In this document: positions 44,259 through 55,929 of the stretch, piece after piece | Numbering within the stretch: position 1 is the stretch's first letter | Layout: every line of letters starts with the position of its first letter | Assembly (NCBI RefSeq): GCF_000213175.1 | Contig: NW_009799099.1 | Coordinates: forward strand, 3,377,599-3,441,598 | Source of the DNA: Neurospora tetrasperma FGSC 2508 | Lineage: Eukaryota; Ascomycota; Sordariomycetes; Sordariales; Sordariaceae | Length of the DNA stretch: 64,000 nt | Reading direction: 5' to 3' | Notes under the pieces: generated by a model | What the model was told of the DNA's origin: nothing | Seen by the model: the letters and a program-made list of their open reading frames with translations, nothing else | The model's database searches: none | Made by a program: the position numbers and the translations under genes

Positions 44259-46521
44259 GGAGGGGGGTTTGACGAAACCACCTAGCGGTAGCTAGGTGTG
44301 AGAATACACCTACATGGTCGGCTACATGATTCTTTAGACTTGCATATACCGATAGAGACTCGGTTCAGATCGGCCGGCGTTGTTTTTGTGGCTTTTTGGG
44401 GGTACGTATAGACAGTACATGAAGCGATTCACATATTCCTAACCCCTTTGGATGCTCATCAGACCTCTTTGCTTTGTGGATGTTGCCTATGATATTCGGC
44501 TGTGAAAATCGGTCGACAATCATATTCTCCGGACTCTTTCTTTCGCTTCTTCAAAGATTCTTCCCGGTTGCTCCCTAACTACTGCGCTGACGGAAGTTGA
44601 AGCACAGCATCTTGCTCACTCCCGGTGTTTTTTTTGAGGACTTCCACACCAAAGTGCACCTTTCCAACCGTACCCAAGCCGGCGACTTGGGCACTTGAGG
44701 AGCTCGAAAGTTTCAAGCAACCCCCTCCCGAGCAGAAAAGGAGGAGGCTCGGCAAAGAGCAAAGACCAGATGTTGTACAATCGCTTATCCCGGGGCCGTC
44801 TTCTCGGTCATGCCAAGCTTGTCAAAATGGTCTTGTCTCCTTGCAGGAAACTATCCTGGTTTTTATCCTATCATATTTTGTGCCCCCACTTTCACCACTC
44901 CCCTTCTCGTTTCTGCGGTTGCTATCTTGGCTTGTTGTTACGTAGGTAGTCAAGTGTCCATCAGCGTGTCCAGGTGGGAAGTATTAACGTTGAGATTAGT
45001 GGATCTTGAACTTGAAGAAGTCAGAATTACCCTGTGATTTAGTTCCTCGCCGATAATTGCTGTGCTGTTGGTGGCATAGTTTGTTGTTTTGCTGTCAGCA
45101 TCCCCGGTTGATACGGTTACATATCATATCTCTCGACTGATATCCAAGTCTGAAGTGGAAGGTATCTCGGAGAGCCAACTCAATTGAAGATAAGCGTCCC
45201 GGGCCGACATCGGTTGGGGTTGGACCCCGGGCACAAAGCTCCATCAAACCCCAACCCCTTCCGACCGAATCCCACCCGCGCCTTCAAAAGAGCCGTCTAT
45301 TGATTGCTCCACACCCGAGTCCGGGACACCTCGATGACTCCCGGAAACATGAAGACACGCCCTTCCGGTTGACAACAACAACAACAATAACAAGGTCTTC
45401 CTTCCTTCTTTCTAGCGTCTTTGGATTTCGACCATGTCTTGGCACGCATTGGGGAGTTACAGGGGGCTGCAGTAGCGCCGCAACTCGCAAAGGTTTCTCG
45501 CATTTCGTTGCTAGCACTATCATCTGCATCTTGATCCTTCGTTCGTCTTCGAGGTCCCGTGGTCCCATCGTTGCCATTGACAATTATGTAAAAACTCACT
45601 CTTTCAACCGGATGGATTATTGAGCCGGTTTGTTGTTGACTCACAGCGCCGCAGGGAGGATTCAACTCTTTGGAGTTATCAGCTTATGCCCTCTGTTTTC
45701 TCGGTCAGTGACGGTTGTGAGTGGTGGCCTTGTGCAAAGTTGAGGCGAAGCAAAACTTGACTTGTGTCAATTCCGAGTTCTGGTATAAAAGTCTGACTTA
45801 CGCTGATTTAGAGGCAGTGGATATGATGTGCGTCCTCGTTCCTGAACAAATTGTTGAGACCTTTGGACGCGTTCTTAGCGGGCGATCTGGGTCAACTGGG
45901 TCTCAACAATTTTGTCAGGGTCGAGATACATCTCCTTGACGGTCTTGCTCAGTTGACTGCGAGTCTGACAAAGACTCGGTGTCAGCCTTGAGGTGAAGCA
46001 AAGGGCGTACAGATGACGAGTTTCTCACGGTCACAGCTTGGCAACACGGCTTAGAAGGAAAGCAAGAAGTCCGTAATAAATCTTCATCTCCACACCGACT
46101 GTTAGACTGTGATTTCCGCAAGGAAACACACACCTCGTGAAATCGGACTGATATCGGACTAGGGTATCTTGGCTATCTACCGAATGAGGTAGCATTAAAG
46201 CGTAGGGATGAATCTCCACGTGTGCATGGTTGTCAGCTTGTATCCCATCCGTTCAGCCTTAACCATAATAGGTTGCACGGATGTAGTTGCAGTTCGATAT
46301 CCGATCCAACCCACCTCCACTCCTCGAATCCGAGAGCCGGGATTCAAAGATACGGCACACTAGGTACTCGGGACCCGGCCATCGGCTGGTTATCAGTTTC
46401 TTTAACATGAAGTGCAAGGGTTCTCGAATGGAACGTCAAGGTTGAGGGTAACGCCGATACTGTATCTCCCCTCCGCCCCCTCATTCCCCTTGAGCCGCCC
46501 TAGGCAGTGCGGAGAGCCTGG

Positions 46522-46544
46522 CTGACTGACTGACTGACTGACTG
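46522..46544. repeat. (CTGA)n microsatellite
   Basis: Nearly six perfect CTGA units, about 290 bp upstream of the oxidase start codon. Length variation between strains is likely; no function is implied. Confidence 0.9.
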
Positions 46545-46672
46545 GGGTGATCAGTTACGTACAACCGGCCTTCTCTCGGTATGGAGCTTCACCAGGAGGA
46601 ACGGACTAGGACCGGGCCTGGATAATGTCAGGTCTCGTTGGGAATACACTCCTGGATGCTTGGATGGTGGTC

Positions 46673-46679
46673 TATATAA
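46673..46679 (+). promoter_or_regulatory. TATA box of the L-amino-acid oxidase gene
   Basis: TATATAA lies 152 bp upstream of the start codon at 46831. This puts a transcription start at about 46700-46710 and leaves a CT-rich leader of roughly 125 nt. Clear TATA boxes are rare elsewhere in the window, which fits a strongly regulated gene. Confidence 0.6.
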
Positions 46680-46830
46680 GAGCTATCTTCTCTCGCTCTC
46701 ATGGAAACGCAACATTGAGTTGTGTCGTTGACTCTCTCATCCATCCATCCCCCTCCTCCTTTTCAAATCTCTTGAGCACCTCAGCCCTACAAGAGATCCT
46801 CATCCATCCGTCTCCTTGCTTTCATACAAG

Positions 46831-48921
46831 ATGAAGTGGTCTGCTGCCGCGGGTGCGGCACTGCTCGCCCTACCGGCCAACTCTGCAGTCACTGCACCCC
46901 TTCCCCTCAAGCTCGAGACTCGGTCGTCACTCAACTCCCGTCTTTCCAACATCCATGTTGAGCGTTCAGCATCAGTGGAGGGCGCCGTCAGCTACACCTA
47001 CGGTTCATGCCAAGCCAGGCGTGAAGAAGAAGCTCATCACTCCATCAGCCAGCCCACTGACGCTCACCACGACCGTCTCGTGTGGGTAATTCCCGAAAAT
47101 GTACAGTCCGATGGCTGTATCTCAGCCTGGAGCCGCGCCAACGGCCGTCTTGTCGGTCGCAGCAGACCTCAGTCCTTTGACTTCAAGTCTATCAAGATGC
47201 GCCGTGACCTCAAGGCCCGCGCTACAAAGCCATCAGACTCCGTCGCCATTCATATGACTACGGACAACGGCATCAATCCATGGGGACCGTGGTTCGACGG
47301 TGTCAAGCTACTTGAGGACAAGGAGATTTCCGCCCTTGATGTTGAAAAGGCCAAGAGCAAGAACATCGCCATCGTTGGCGCCGGCATGTCCGGTCTCATG
47401 ACCTACCTCTGCCTGACACAAGCCGGCATGACCAATGTCAGCATCATCGAGGGCGGCAACCGGCTTGGTGGCCGTGTGCACACCGAGTACCTTTCCGGCG
47501 GGCCTTTCGACTACAGCTACCAGGAGATGGGGCCCATGCGTTTCCCCAACACCATCACGCTTGGCAACGAGACGTACAACGTCAGCGACCACCAGCTCGT
47601 CTTCCAGCTGGCCGAGGAGATGAACAGCCTCAACGGCCACTCCAAGAACCTGAGCGTTGACTTCATCCCCTGGTACCAGTCCAACTCTAACGGCCTCTAC
47701 TACCACGACGGCATCAAGAACCCCGAGACCGGTCTACCACCCACCCTCGCCGAGCTCGCCGCCAACTCGTCGCTGGCGCTCACCCGCGTCTCCAACAACT
47801 CCACCAAGTCCCTGAGTGAGAAAGTTGACGCATTCCTCCCCGACACCGACAAGTTCTTCGCTGAGATGGCGCAGAACATGTTCAAAGCGCACGCCGACTG
47901 GTTGAGTGGCGGCCTAGCCGGTTTGCCCGGCGACCAATGGAGCGAGTTCGGCTTCATGGTGAACTACCTGCGCGGGTCGCTCAACGACACGGCCTTTCTA
48001 AGCGCCAGCGCTCACTCGTACTGGGACACGCTGTACGAAGGGATGTACTTTTCCGCGTCGACCTGGAAGACCATCGACGGTGGTCTCAACCGGTTGCCCC
48101 TCTCCTTCCACCCGCTCGTTGACAACGCCACCACCTTGAACCGCCGCGTGGAGCGCGTCGCATTTGATGCCGAAACCCAAAAAGTCACGCTCCACAGCCG
48201 CAACAGCTACAAAGACTCGTTCGAGTCTTCCGAGCATGACTACGCCGTCATCGCCGCCCCATTTTCCATCGTCAAGAAATGGCGTTTCTCGCCCGCCTTG
48301 GACCTGACAGCACCCACCTTGGCCAACGCCATCCAAAACCTCGAGTACAGATCCGCCTGCAAGGTCGCGCTCGAGTTCCGCACCCGTTTCTGGGAACACT
48401 TGCCTCAACCCATCTACGGGTCGTGTTCCACCTCTTCCGACATTCCCGGCATCGGATCCATCTGCTACCCCTCTTACAATATCAACGGCACTGATGGCCC
48501 CGCCTCCATCCTCGCCTCGTACATCTCGGGAGCAGAGTGGGGCGACCGCTGGGTTTCGACTCCGGAAGAAGAACACGTGCAGTACGTGCTCAACGCCATG
48601 GCGGAAATCCATGGCGAAGAGCTGGTCAAGGAGCAGTACACGGGCAAGTTCAACAGGCGCTGCTGGGCGCTGGACCCCCTGGAGAGCGCGTCGTGGGCGA
48701 GTCCGGCGGTTGGACAGCATGAACTGTATCTACCGGAGTACTTCCAGACGAGAAACAATCTGGTGTTTGTGGGCGAGCATACGAGCTATACGCATGCGTG
48801 GATTGCATCGGCGTTGGAGAGCGGGATTAGAGGCAGTGTCCAGTTGTTGTTGGAGTTGGGGTTGGTGGATGAGGCAAAGGCGACGGTGGATAAGTGGATG
48901 GCTAGGTGGATTGATGTTTGA
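46831..48921 (+). CDS. lao: L-amino-acid oxidase
   Basis: Single exon, 696 aa; the Neurospora enzyme, as I recall, is 695 aa. It oxidises L-amino acids with FAD to 2-oxoacids, ammonia and hydrogen peroxide, letting the fungus scavenge nitrogen from amino acids. The N-terminus is hydrophobic (AAAGAALLALPANSAV) and followed by a long pre-region; the Neurospora precursor is known to lose a large N-terminal part. The FAD-binding Rossmann motif IAIVGAGMSG is at residues 179-188 and is followed by IIEGGNRLGGRVHTEY, the GG motif of flavin amine oxidases. The C-terminal FAD-contact block is FVGEHTSYTHAWIASALESG. Many NxS/T sites suit a secreted glycoprotein. A TATA box lies upstream. An ammonium permease follows 3.2 kb downstream on the same strand. 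Confidence 0.95.
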   Translation: MKWSAAAGAALLALPANSAVTAPLPLKLETRSSLNSRLSNIHVERSASVEGAVSYTYGSCQARREEEAHHSISQPTDAHHDRLVWVIPENVQSDGCISAWSRANGRLVGRSRPQSFDFKSIKMRRDLKARATKPSDSVAIHMTTDNGINPWGPWFDGVKLLEDKEISALDVEKAKSKNIAIVGAGMSGLMTYLCLTQAGMTNVSIIEGGNRLGGRVHTEYLSGGPFDYSYQEMGPMRFPNTITLGNETYNVSDHQLVFQLAEEMNSLNGHSKNLSVDFIPWYQSNSNGLYYHDGIKNPETGLPPTLAELAANSSLALTRVSNNSTKSLSEKVDAFLPDTDKFFAEMAQNMFKAHADWLSGGLAGLPGDQWSEFGFMVNYLRGSLNDTAFLSASAHSYWDTLYEGMYFSASTWKTIDGGLNRLPLSFHPLVDNATTLNRRVERVAFDAETQKVTLHSRNSYKDSFESSEHDYAVIAAPFSIVKKWRFSPALDLTAPTLANAIQNLEYRSACKVALEFRTRFWEHLPQPIYGSCSTSSDIPGIGSICYPSYNINGTDGPASILASYISGAEWGDRWVSTPEEEHVQYVLNAMAEIHGEELVKEQYTGKFNRRCWALDPLESASWASPAVGQHELYLPEYFQTRNNLVFVGEHTSYTHAWIASALESGIRGSVQLLLELGLVDEAKATVDKWMARWIDV

Positions 48922-51900
48922 TTTCCATTGGATATGATAAAAGAAAGAAAGAAAGGGGGTTGTAGAAGATGGATTGGATACCAACCTCTTTGGGCAACCT
49001 TGAGGCCAGGAGAAAGACTTGATGACTCTTGATTATGAGATATAATGTTTATGAGTTCAGTAATGAGAATGTCTTAACGTTTGCCCTGGATTGGCCTTTG
49101 TCGAATGTGACTTGCTGAACAACTCCCGCGCGTGCTTGCCCTGGTGTGATCTCGTTGCCGTGAGGACGAATTACAGCAAAGTGGAAATCTTCTTATGCGT
49201 GATGAGGCATACTCAGTTTGGTGATAATGCGAGATGCTTGTGTCAAAAGCGGAGGGCAGATGGTCACTTGTCCCTCCTTGAAGATCGCCACGTGTTGTGT
49301 GTGTCCATGTTCGGACATGGTGAGTAGAAAGTGCAGGAACCTGCGGTAAATCTCATGGTCCCTCGTTTGAGAAGTGCCATATCATTTGGTCATTTTGGTG
49401 ATATTGTTCACACGGGCGATGTTGAATGATGGCGACGATGGTGTTGACACAGAAAAACAATAACCCCACATGCCCAGCTCCAAACATGGAAACATTGCCT
49501 GAACCCACAAAATAAGCGTCAGCTAAGCCCACGCCAAGATGACGGGGACAACAGCGGATGCAGTGGACACCTCAATGGAGATGCGTTAGCGTCGGGTCGC
49601 CGAGAGTGCAGTGGAGCGCGGGCAATCAGGCACTGATCCGGGTTCGGCGTGACGGGATGGGGTCACCATCCGCCTGTCAGCTTCTTATCTTTTATCATTG
49701 ACAGCAATCGTCCATTCTAGCTTCATTAGCCAAGTTTCTTTTGGAGGCTCCTCTTTCGGCTAGTGAAGATTTCCAGAACCAGATCGCATTCCGGTGACGG
49801 GTTTATCTGGTTGATAAGAAAGGTTGGCAGAACACAAAGAAGATGAAGGACCTATCGTTCGTTCCGAATATCGGCATCCCTCTTTGGATGTTTCGTCCAG
49901 TTCTTTCCTGTTGTCAATGGTGAATCTGCTTGTTACCGCCATTCTCGTTGAAACGTGAAGAACTCGACACAGACTGATGCTGTGATCAAGTGTTGCGGAA
50001 AGTGCGAGAGACATCCATGGCTGTTGTGCATCGGTGCTTCCAACCGTGAGGCTGAGGACGTCGTGCATCATGAAAACTGAGACGACTGAGTGATACCGAG
50101 GTCTTATGAACTTTGAGATCTATATCCATTGCCTTTGACTCTCTGTGAATAGCTTCCCTCTCTGATATCTCTCCTTGAACCTTCGCATTTTCCCATCATC
50201 GATTCAACAGTTGAAGTCAACCAGGCAACGCTCCAGGGCAACGCCAAGAGTGCCAAGTCGAGACCCACTTTGCCGAGAGATAAGAGAGAAACGGACGGCG
50301 CCAATGGCAAGAACGCCTCATCTCTTACCGGCCGGTATTGGTACAGTCATGAATGCCCAATTCGACCACTTGTGGCTTTGTTCAAGCGAAGAACCTCTGT
50401 TTTCAGCATCAATATCGGATGCATATGTTCTCAGTGGTTGAAATGGTTAAAGTGGACTCTCGGGAGAGATAATCATCAGGTGGATCCCCCAAGTCTACCC
50501 TTCACACAGTGGGAGGTCTAGGTGCACCCGGGCCCTGCCCAAACCCTGACCCTTCCCCGGGTTACTTGACACTCCACAGTAGGCTGAAGTGGAGACCCTG
50601 ATTAACAGGGCCCGGGCGTTGACCAAACTGATAAGGACTACGGAGCGATGCATTCTCGTAAGCCCCGTCGGACGACACACTTCAACGAACGTTTTCCATC
50701 TTTATCGGCTTTTCTTTGCTGCTCGATTCGAATCAGTCCAAACCGGCCGCAATACAAACCGATTGGGTGCCAACCAAATGCCAACAGTCTTGGCATCGGA
50801 ATCCTACGGACAGGAGAATCCTACGACAGGAGTCTGCCGTTCGATATCCCGTCCGTCCCCTTTGGGTCCCTCCGTTTCTTGACACCAAAGACTCGTCAGA
50901 TCAGTGACGTTCAAGTCACTCACGACATCATCAAGCGGCAGTTTCTTCATCCAGACCAATGCTGTGGAATGCCGGAGATGGCTGACCGCAGCTAATTCTC
51001 CCGCTGCCGCCGAGGCACATTTTCCATGTGGTGCCACACCCAACGTACCCCGGATTACTGTGTTCCTTGATTGAGCCACAATATAGAAGGCTGTCTATTG
51101 ATGACTATCTACTCCATGTTTATCCACGAGGGAAAGGGCTCATAGGTAAACTGCAGGATGATCATGTAACCCAAAAGGTTGCCTGCATCACTAGGCCAGA
51201 TCGATCAAGTGGAGGTGAAAAGGGGATGATCACAGTTTTGACGGTTTCGACGATTCCATGACTTCGTCTGGTACGACAAGGCATCGCACAAAGTTTGTTC
51301 TCACCTCATCAAGCTGGAACGGTGTAACCACTTGATACCTGGGACAAATTTTAGGTCACACTGCTCCGAATTTCTCTTTTGCCCGACAGGCCGTAAGTGG
51401 TCCTTGGGTACGATAATGTAAGATTCGACGGTTCTTCTTTGTACACCCCTTGCCGGCTATCCCAGCCCTTCCGATGTTATTCGGATTGGATGCTATTCAT
51501 GGTTTGGAAGGCGCTCGTCAGCGACTACTGTGTAGCTATCACCAGAGGTATTTCTGCTGCTTCTCCACCTGAACGAGGCTTTCTTTCCTTCGACTCTCTT
51601 TGGGCAACACGCCCAGCATGACCGCTTACAATAGCCAAAAATGGATCGGAATCTTACAGGTTAGACCCCCACCGTCCGCTCACGGCGCGGCGTTCGGGTT
51701 TCTTATCTCTGTGGCCCACCCATCCATCAAAGCTGAGGTCTTGGCGGCAGTGGGAGGGTTTCCCAGAACGGAATGGAGCCCTACCTCGACACCATCAACA
51801 GGGGATCAAGGAGCACCAACACTGATAACTGCAGCTTGGAGTGCATAGGGCCGACATGAATGCCACACATCGCTGACATGTTTCATAGCTCCTCGCCCTT

Positions 51901-52129
51901 GGTCTTGGGTCTGTTCCTTTATTTATCCTGTAGATCCCTCTCTCCTAAACTCATCTTCTCTGCAACCTCAAGTCATCTATCTCATCAACACTACACGGCA
52001 CCGAGGGCTTGGTTCGTGTACAGTTTCAATAACAAATGCTCTGGTCAGCCCACAACACCACCGAACGTATTCACTTGACCTCGACATAATCTGTACCGAA
52101 TTGGTGTTGGAATCGAATCAACCTCCAAC
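48922..52129. other. Gene-poor region between oxidase and ammonium permease
   Basis: About 3.2 kb with no gene I can support on either strand; the longest frames (about 100-115 codons near 50,650-50,995) look random. The 500 bp before 52130 are CT-rich and likely the permease leader. No repeat or RNA recognised. Confidence 0.4.
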
Positions 52130-53796
52130 ATGTCGTCCGGCCCCGTTGAAACGTACGAGGGGGTTGCCGGCGTCGCCAACAATGGAGGCAACCCCCTTCT
52201 CGAAGACCTCAACCGATATTATTCTGTACGGCATCACCACGCTATCTTATGAAGGACTGATCGGGAGGAACATCAGTGGCTAACCTGTGACTTACACCAG
52301 GCCGGAGATTTCGGATGGATCATGACATGTACAGCCCTCGTGCTGCTCATGGTTCCCGGTGTCGGTTTCTTCTACAGCGGTCTTGCACGAAGAAAGTCAG
52401 CCTTGGCCCTCATTTGGCTTTCCCTCATGTCGATAGCCATCGTAGGGTTTCAATGGTTCTTCTGGGGTTACTCGCTCGCCTTCTCCCACACCGGAAGCGC
52501 CTACATCGGCAACCTCTCCAACTTTGGTCTCATGAAGACCCTCGCCCAGCCAAGCGTTGGCAGCGGTAAGATCCCCGACCTTCTTTTCTGCCTCTATCAG
52601 GGCATGTTCGCTGCCATCACGTACGTATTTTCTTTCCATTCCCTATTCCCTTTCCTTCCTCACGACCTCAAATTAACCCCTAACCCCTCTAGTCCCGCGC
52701 TCGCTATTGGCGCGTGCGCTGATCGCGGCCGTATGCTTCCCGCTCTGGTCTTCATGTTCATCTGGACCACCATCGTCTACGACCCCATCGCCTACTGGAC
52801 CTGGAACGGCAATGGTTGGTCCTTCAAGATGGGCGGTCTCGACTTTGCGGGCGGCACGCCCGTGCACATCAGCTCCGGAGCCGCCGCCCTCGCCTACTCG
52901 CTCATGCTCGGCAAGCGCAACGGCTACAACAAGGTCAACGGCCTGCCTTATCGCCCCCACAATGTCACCCACGTCGTTCTAGGCACCGTGTTCCTCTGGG
53001 TCGGCTGGTTCGGTTTCAACGGCGGTAGCGCCCTGGCCGCCAACCTGCGCGCCGTCATGGCCTGCATCGTCACTCACATTGCTGCCTGCGTCGGTGGCTT
53101 GACTTGGGTCTTGCTCGATTACCGGCTGGAGAGGAAGTGGAGCACCGTCGGCTTCTGCTCCGGTGCCATTGCTGGTCTTGTCGCCATCACCCCTGCTGCG
53201 GGTTACGTCCCTCCCTGGTCGGCTTTCATCTTTGGTGTTGTCGGCGGTATCAGCTGCAACTTTGCTACTAAGCTCAAGTTCCTTCTGGGTATTGATGAGG
53301 CGCTCGATGTGTTTGCTGAGCACGGTGTTGGAGGTATTGTCGGCAACTTGTTGACTGGTATCTTTGCTGCGTATGTCTTTACCCTCCTCCCATATCCACT
53401 CTCCCCTCTTCGAAGAGACCATGACTAACCTTTCTCGGCTATAGTGACTATATTGCCGCTCTCGACGGTGTCTCCATCGGCGACTCAGCCATCGCCGGCG
53501 GCTGGGTCAACCACCACTACATCCAGCTCGCCTACCAGCTCGCCGACAGCGTCGCCGGCTTCTCTTACTCCTTCGTCATGACCTGCGTCATCCTCTTCCT
53601 CCTCAACCTCGTTCCCGGCCTCTCGCTCCGTGTCGACCACCACCAGGAGGAGATTGGCCTCGACGACGACCAGCTTGGCGAGTTCGCGTACGATTATGTG
53701 GAGGTCACTCGCAGCTTGGATGTTATTCCTGGATTGACTGCCCCCAACAGCACAGCTGGTAGCATCAGCGGGAGGGACCCTGAGAAGCAGGTCTAA
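52130..53796 (+). CDS. Ammonium permease (Mep/Amt family) with twin pore histidines
   Basis: Exons 52130-52225, 52301-52620, 52693-53370, 53445-53796; introns 75, 72 and 74 nt; 481 aa. It is a plasma-membrane ammonium importer with about eleven transmembrane helices. Family blocks are DFGWIMTCTALVLLMVPGVGFFYSG, VYDPIAYWTWN, GGTPVHISSG, WVGWFGFNGGSAL and EHGVGGIVGNLLTGIFAA. The two pore histidines are both present: H197 in PVHISSG and H349 in EHGVGG. Yeast Mep1/Mep3 replace the first one, so this protein is of the Mep2/AmtB kind, the high-affinity class that can act as a sensor in yeast. Intron 2 length is a multiple of three without a stop, so it can look like coding sequence; family alignment requires its removal (AAIT then PALAIG). 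Confidence 0.94.
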
Positions 53797-54616
53797 ACTG
53801 TTGCAGTAGCAGTGCGAGGCAGTGGGTGTGATGTTGTGAATGCATATATAGACTGGACCTGGACGGACGGATTGTCTGGGCGTTGTAATGTGGATATGTG
53901 GATAATGACATCGGAGCGGATGAAGGGGGTTTGTTTACGGGGGATGGATGTTTACACCAATGATACCATGTGGCTTTTTTGTTGATACCAGTTTGAGGTT
54001 CGTCTGAATCGACCTCCTTATCTTTCTGTCACCGTCACTGGACCTGTCTTTTGCTTGTGTGTGATGGGCGTTTGGTGTTTGTTCATCTGATCGGCAGTCC
54101 CTTTGGTCTCACAATCCGACCTCCGTACCCTTGATTCTTAAGCGTTGGACCATACTTCAAACTCTCTTCACTGTTTGGTTACCCTGCCAAGAGCAGAAGT
54201 TGTCTTGGCTCGAGCTTGGTAGTGTTGAGCAGTCAAATCCGTGAGCTCTTGAGCGCCAAGACGGGCCACGAATGACGTCAACTATGAGATCCTCACCTTG
54301 GGACAATGATAAACAGGAATGCAATCTTCTCGCAAGCCGAAATCGGGAGGACGAAAAGCTTGGAAAGACGTCATCCGATTGCCAGGACTGAAAAGGGAAG
54401 GCAGTGCATAATATGTATATCAAGTCGCGATACTCCTTCAACGAACGACGACATAGGATCCCTCAATCACTTCATCGGAAAATACCGACTTGGATAATCT
54501 GCTTCTGATCAACACCACCAACGATCATCTTGACTTACTACCTACCTACCATACTAAAACGAAAAATAATCTCCGCATCACATCTGCACTCCACGCTTGA
54601 GTGCCTTACAGCCAAA
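53797..54616. other. Intergenic region
   Basis: 820 bp between two same-strand genes. No gene or repeat recognised; presumed 3' UTR and promoter. Confidence 0.4.
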
Positions 54617-55093
54617 ATGGCAGAACCCGCCGGCCAACTTTCCTCGCAAGGCGCCAAGTCCGCCATGTCCAACGACATGAAAGAGCTCAACGAAGGGAAG
54701 GAACACACATCCAACGTGATTAGGGGCCATAAAGCCAATCTTGCCAATCCGAGTATGTTCTTTCCCTCCTGATCTCCTTTCCACTTCTCCCCTGCCCCCG
54801 CTATCCCCCTCTTTCCTTCCTCCCCTTCCTCTCCTTCCTTCCTTCCTTTTTCTTCTTCATACCCGCCCTCCTTCCCACTTCCTGGCGACATGATTTCTTG
54901 TGGTGTGATAAGGAAGGAACTGACAGGAATTGGCATTGGCATTCACTCAGACACAAGCGAGGAATCCAAAAAACACAGTGAAAAGGTGATTGAAGAGCTG
55001 GGTGGGAGCGGGACGCAGGAGTCGTTGAGGAACAACCCTGTTAGTAAGAGTGCCGCGGAGGAGTTGTATGGGAGTCGGGCTGCTGCTGGTTAA
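54617..55093 (+). CDS. con-6: Conidiation-specific protein 6 (con-6) family
   Basis: Join 54617-54752 and 54951-55093, 92 aa. The con-6 signature VIRGHKANLANPNTSEESKKHS runs across the intron at residues 34-56. A second, degenerate unit of the repeat seems absent. Con-6 of Neurospora is a small, hydrophilic protein abundant in conidia; its biochemical role is unknown. The chain is almost entirely charged, small or amide residues (no Trp, no Cys), as expected for a stress/spore protein. The 198-nt intron is unusually long for this window because of a CT-rich tract. Splicing restores the AN-PN-TS motif, which supports the acceptor at 54950. Confidence 0.88.
54771..54882 (+). repeat. Polypyrimidine tract in the con-6 intron
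   Basis: About 110 nt that are almost all C and T on the plus strand, with repeated CCTT/TTCC units. It lies far upstream of the acceptor (54950), so it is more than a normal 3' pyrimidine tract. Confidence 0.75.
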
Positions 55094-55929
55094 ACCTTTG
55101 CTGGGGCGCGATATGAGGTCTATTGTAGCAGCGAGTACTCGACGTGAGATGATGGGAGGTAGTGGAGCTTGAGGAGGTACCTTGAAATATGACAAAGGTT
55201 TTATGAAGGTGAAGTCAAAACAAAAAAGGCAGACCCGTGTGAATGGACGACCCAGGTGGGTGCAACAAACGCATTTGTGGACAATACGTTTTATATTCCG
55301 AATATTCGACACCGATTTGGGACCTGTCAAACTTTTCCATGCGAGCTAGGTAATTCATCAGAGGTGCCAATACCTTATCTAATATGGTCCCGGTTAATAC
55401 CCACCAAGAAGCCTCAACAACAGAAACAACTTGAATCTCACAGATCGTAGCTCATTCTGGCATTCCGGACCGCCACATCGATGTATCAAGGCGTTGCAAG
55501 TGATGAGGCATGAAAGACTGGCCGCCCGGAAGCGCTCAAATATCATGATGGATTCCGAAAAATACGTGATGAATAAGCTGGGCAGGTAGGGTGTCGCTTC
55601 CTTTTGGCATGGAAAACTCGTTATGGAAGGTTCAGGCTTCTTCGGAATGCGACACGACAACGGAACGTCGACACCTCAATGGAGGATATCAAATTTTCTT
55701 TACCATTAGGTACCAGATCTAGTAACCTCAGATTCATTCTTGAATTCTTACATCAGGGTATGGCTCGCTAACCGGAAGAGTAATAGACTTCATTAATATA
55801 AATTCCGGTAATCCAGGCATTCCAGACCACGAGGTCCCGTACCACCAGACCTCGTCCCGAAAGACTTCCTTATATCATCACATTTCGAACCAAAAGAGTC
55901 TAGACGAAGAGAGTCCAGGCAAACGCGAC
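55094..55929. other. Intergenic region
   Basis: 3' side of con-6 and AT-rich sequence leading into the HET pseudogene. Short frames only; the 5' part of the pseudogene may reach into this stretch beyond recognition. Confidence 0.35.

Larger units (their letters stand above)
44259..46830. other. Intergenic region with promoter of the L-amino-acid oxidase gene
   Basis: About 2.6 kb. No gene recognised; frames are short. The last 700 bp hold a (CTGA)n microsatellite (46522-46544), a TATA box (46673) and three HGATAR-type sites, no more than chance predicts. Confidence 0.45.

Noticed and set aside
46130-46830. GATA-factor (NIT2/AreA) site cluster upstream of the L-amino-acid oxidase
   Set aside because: Many GATA cores are visible, but only three match HGATAR (near 46173, 46390 and 46682), against about two expected by chance in 700 bp. 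Regulation by a GATA factor stays plausible from family knowledge but is not shown by the sequence.
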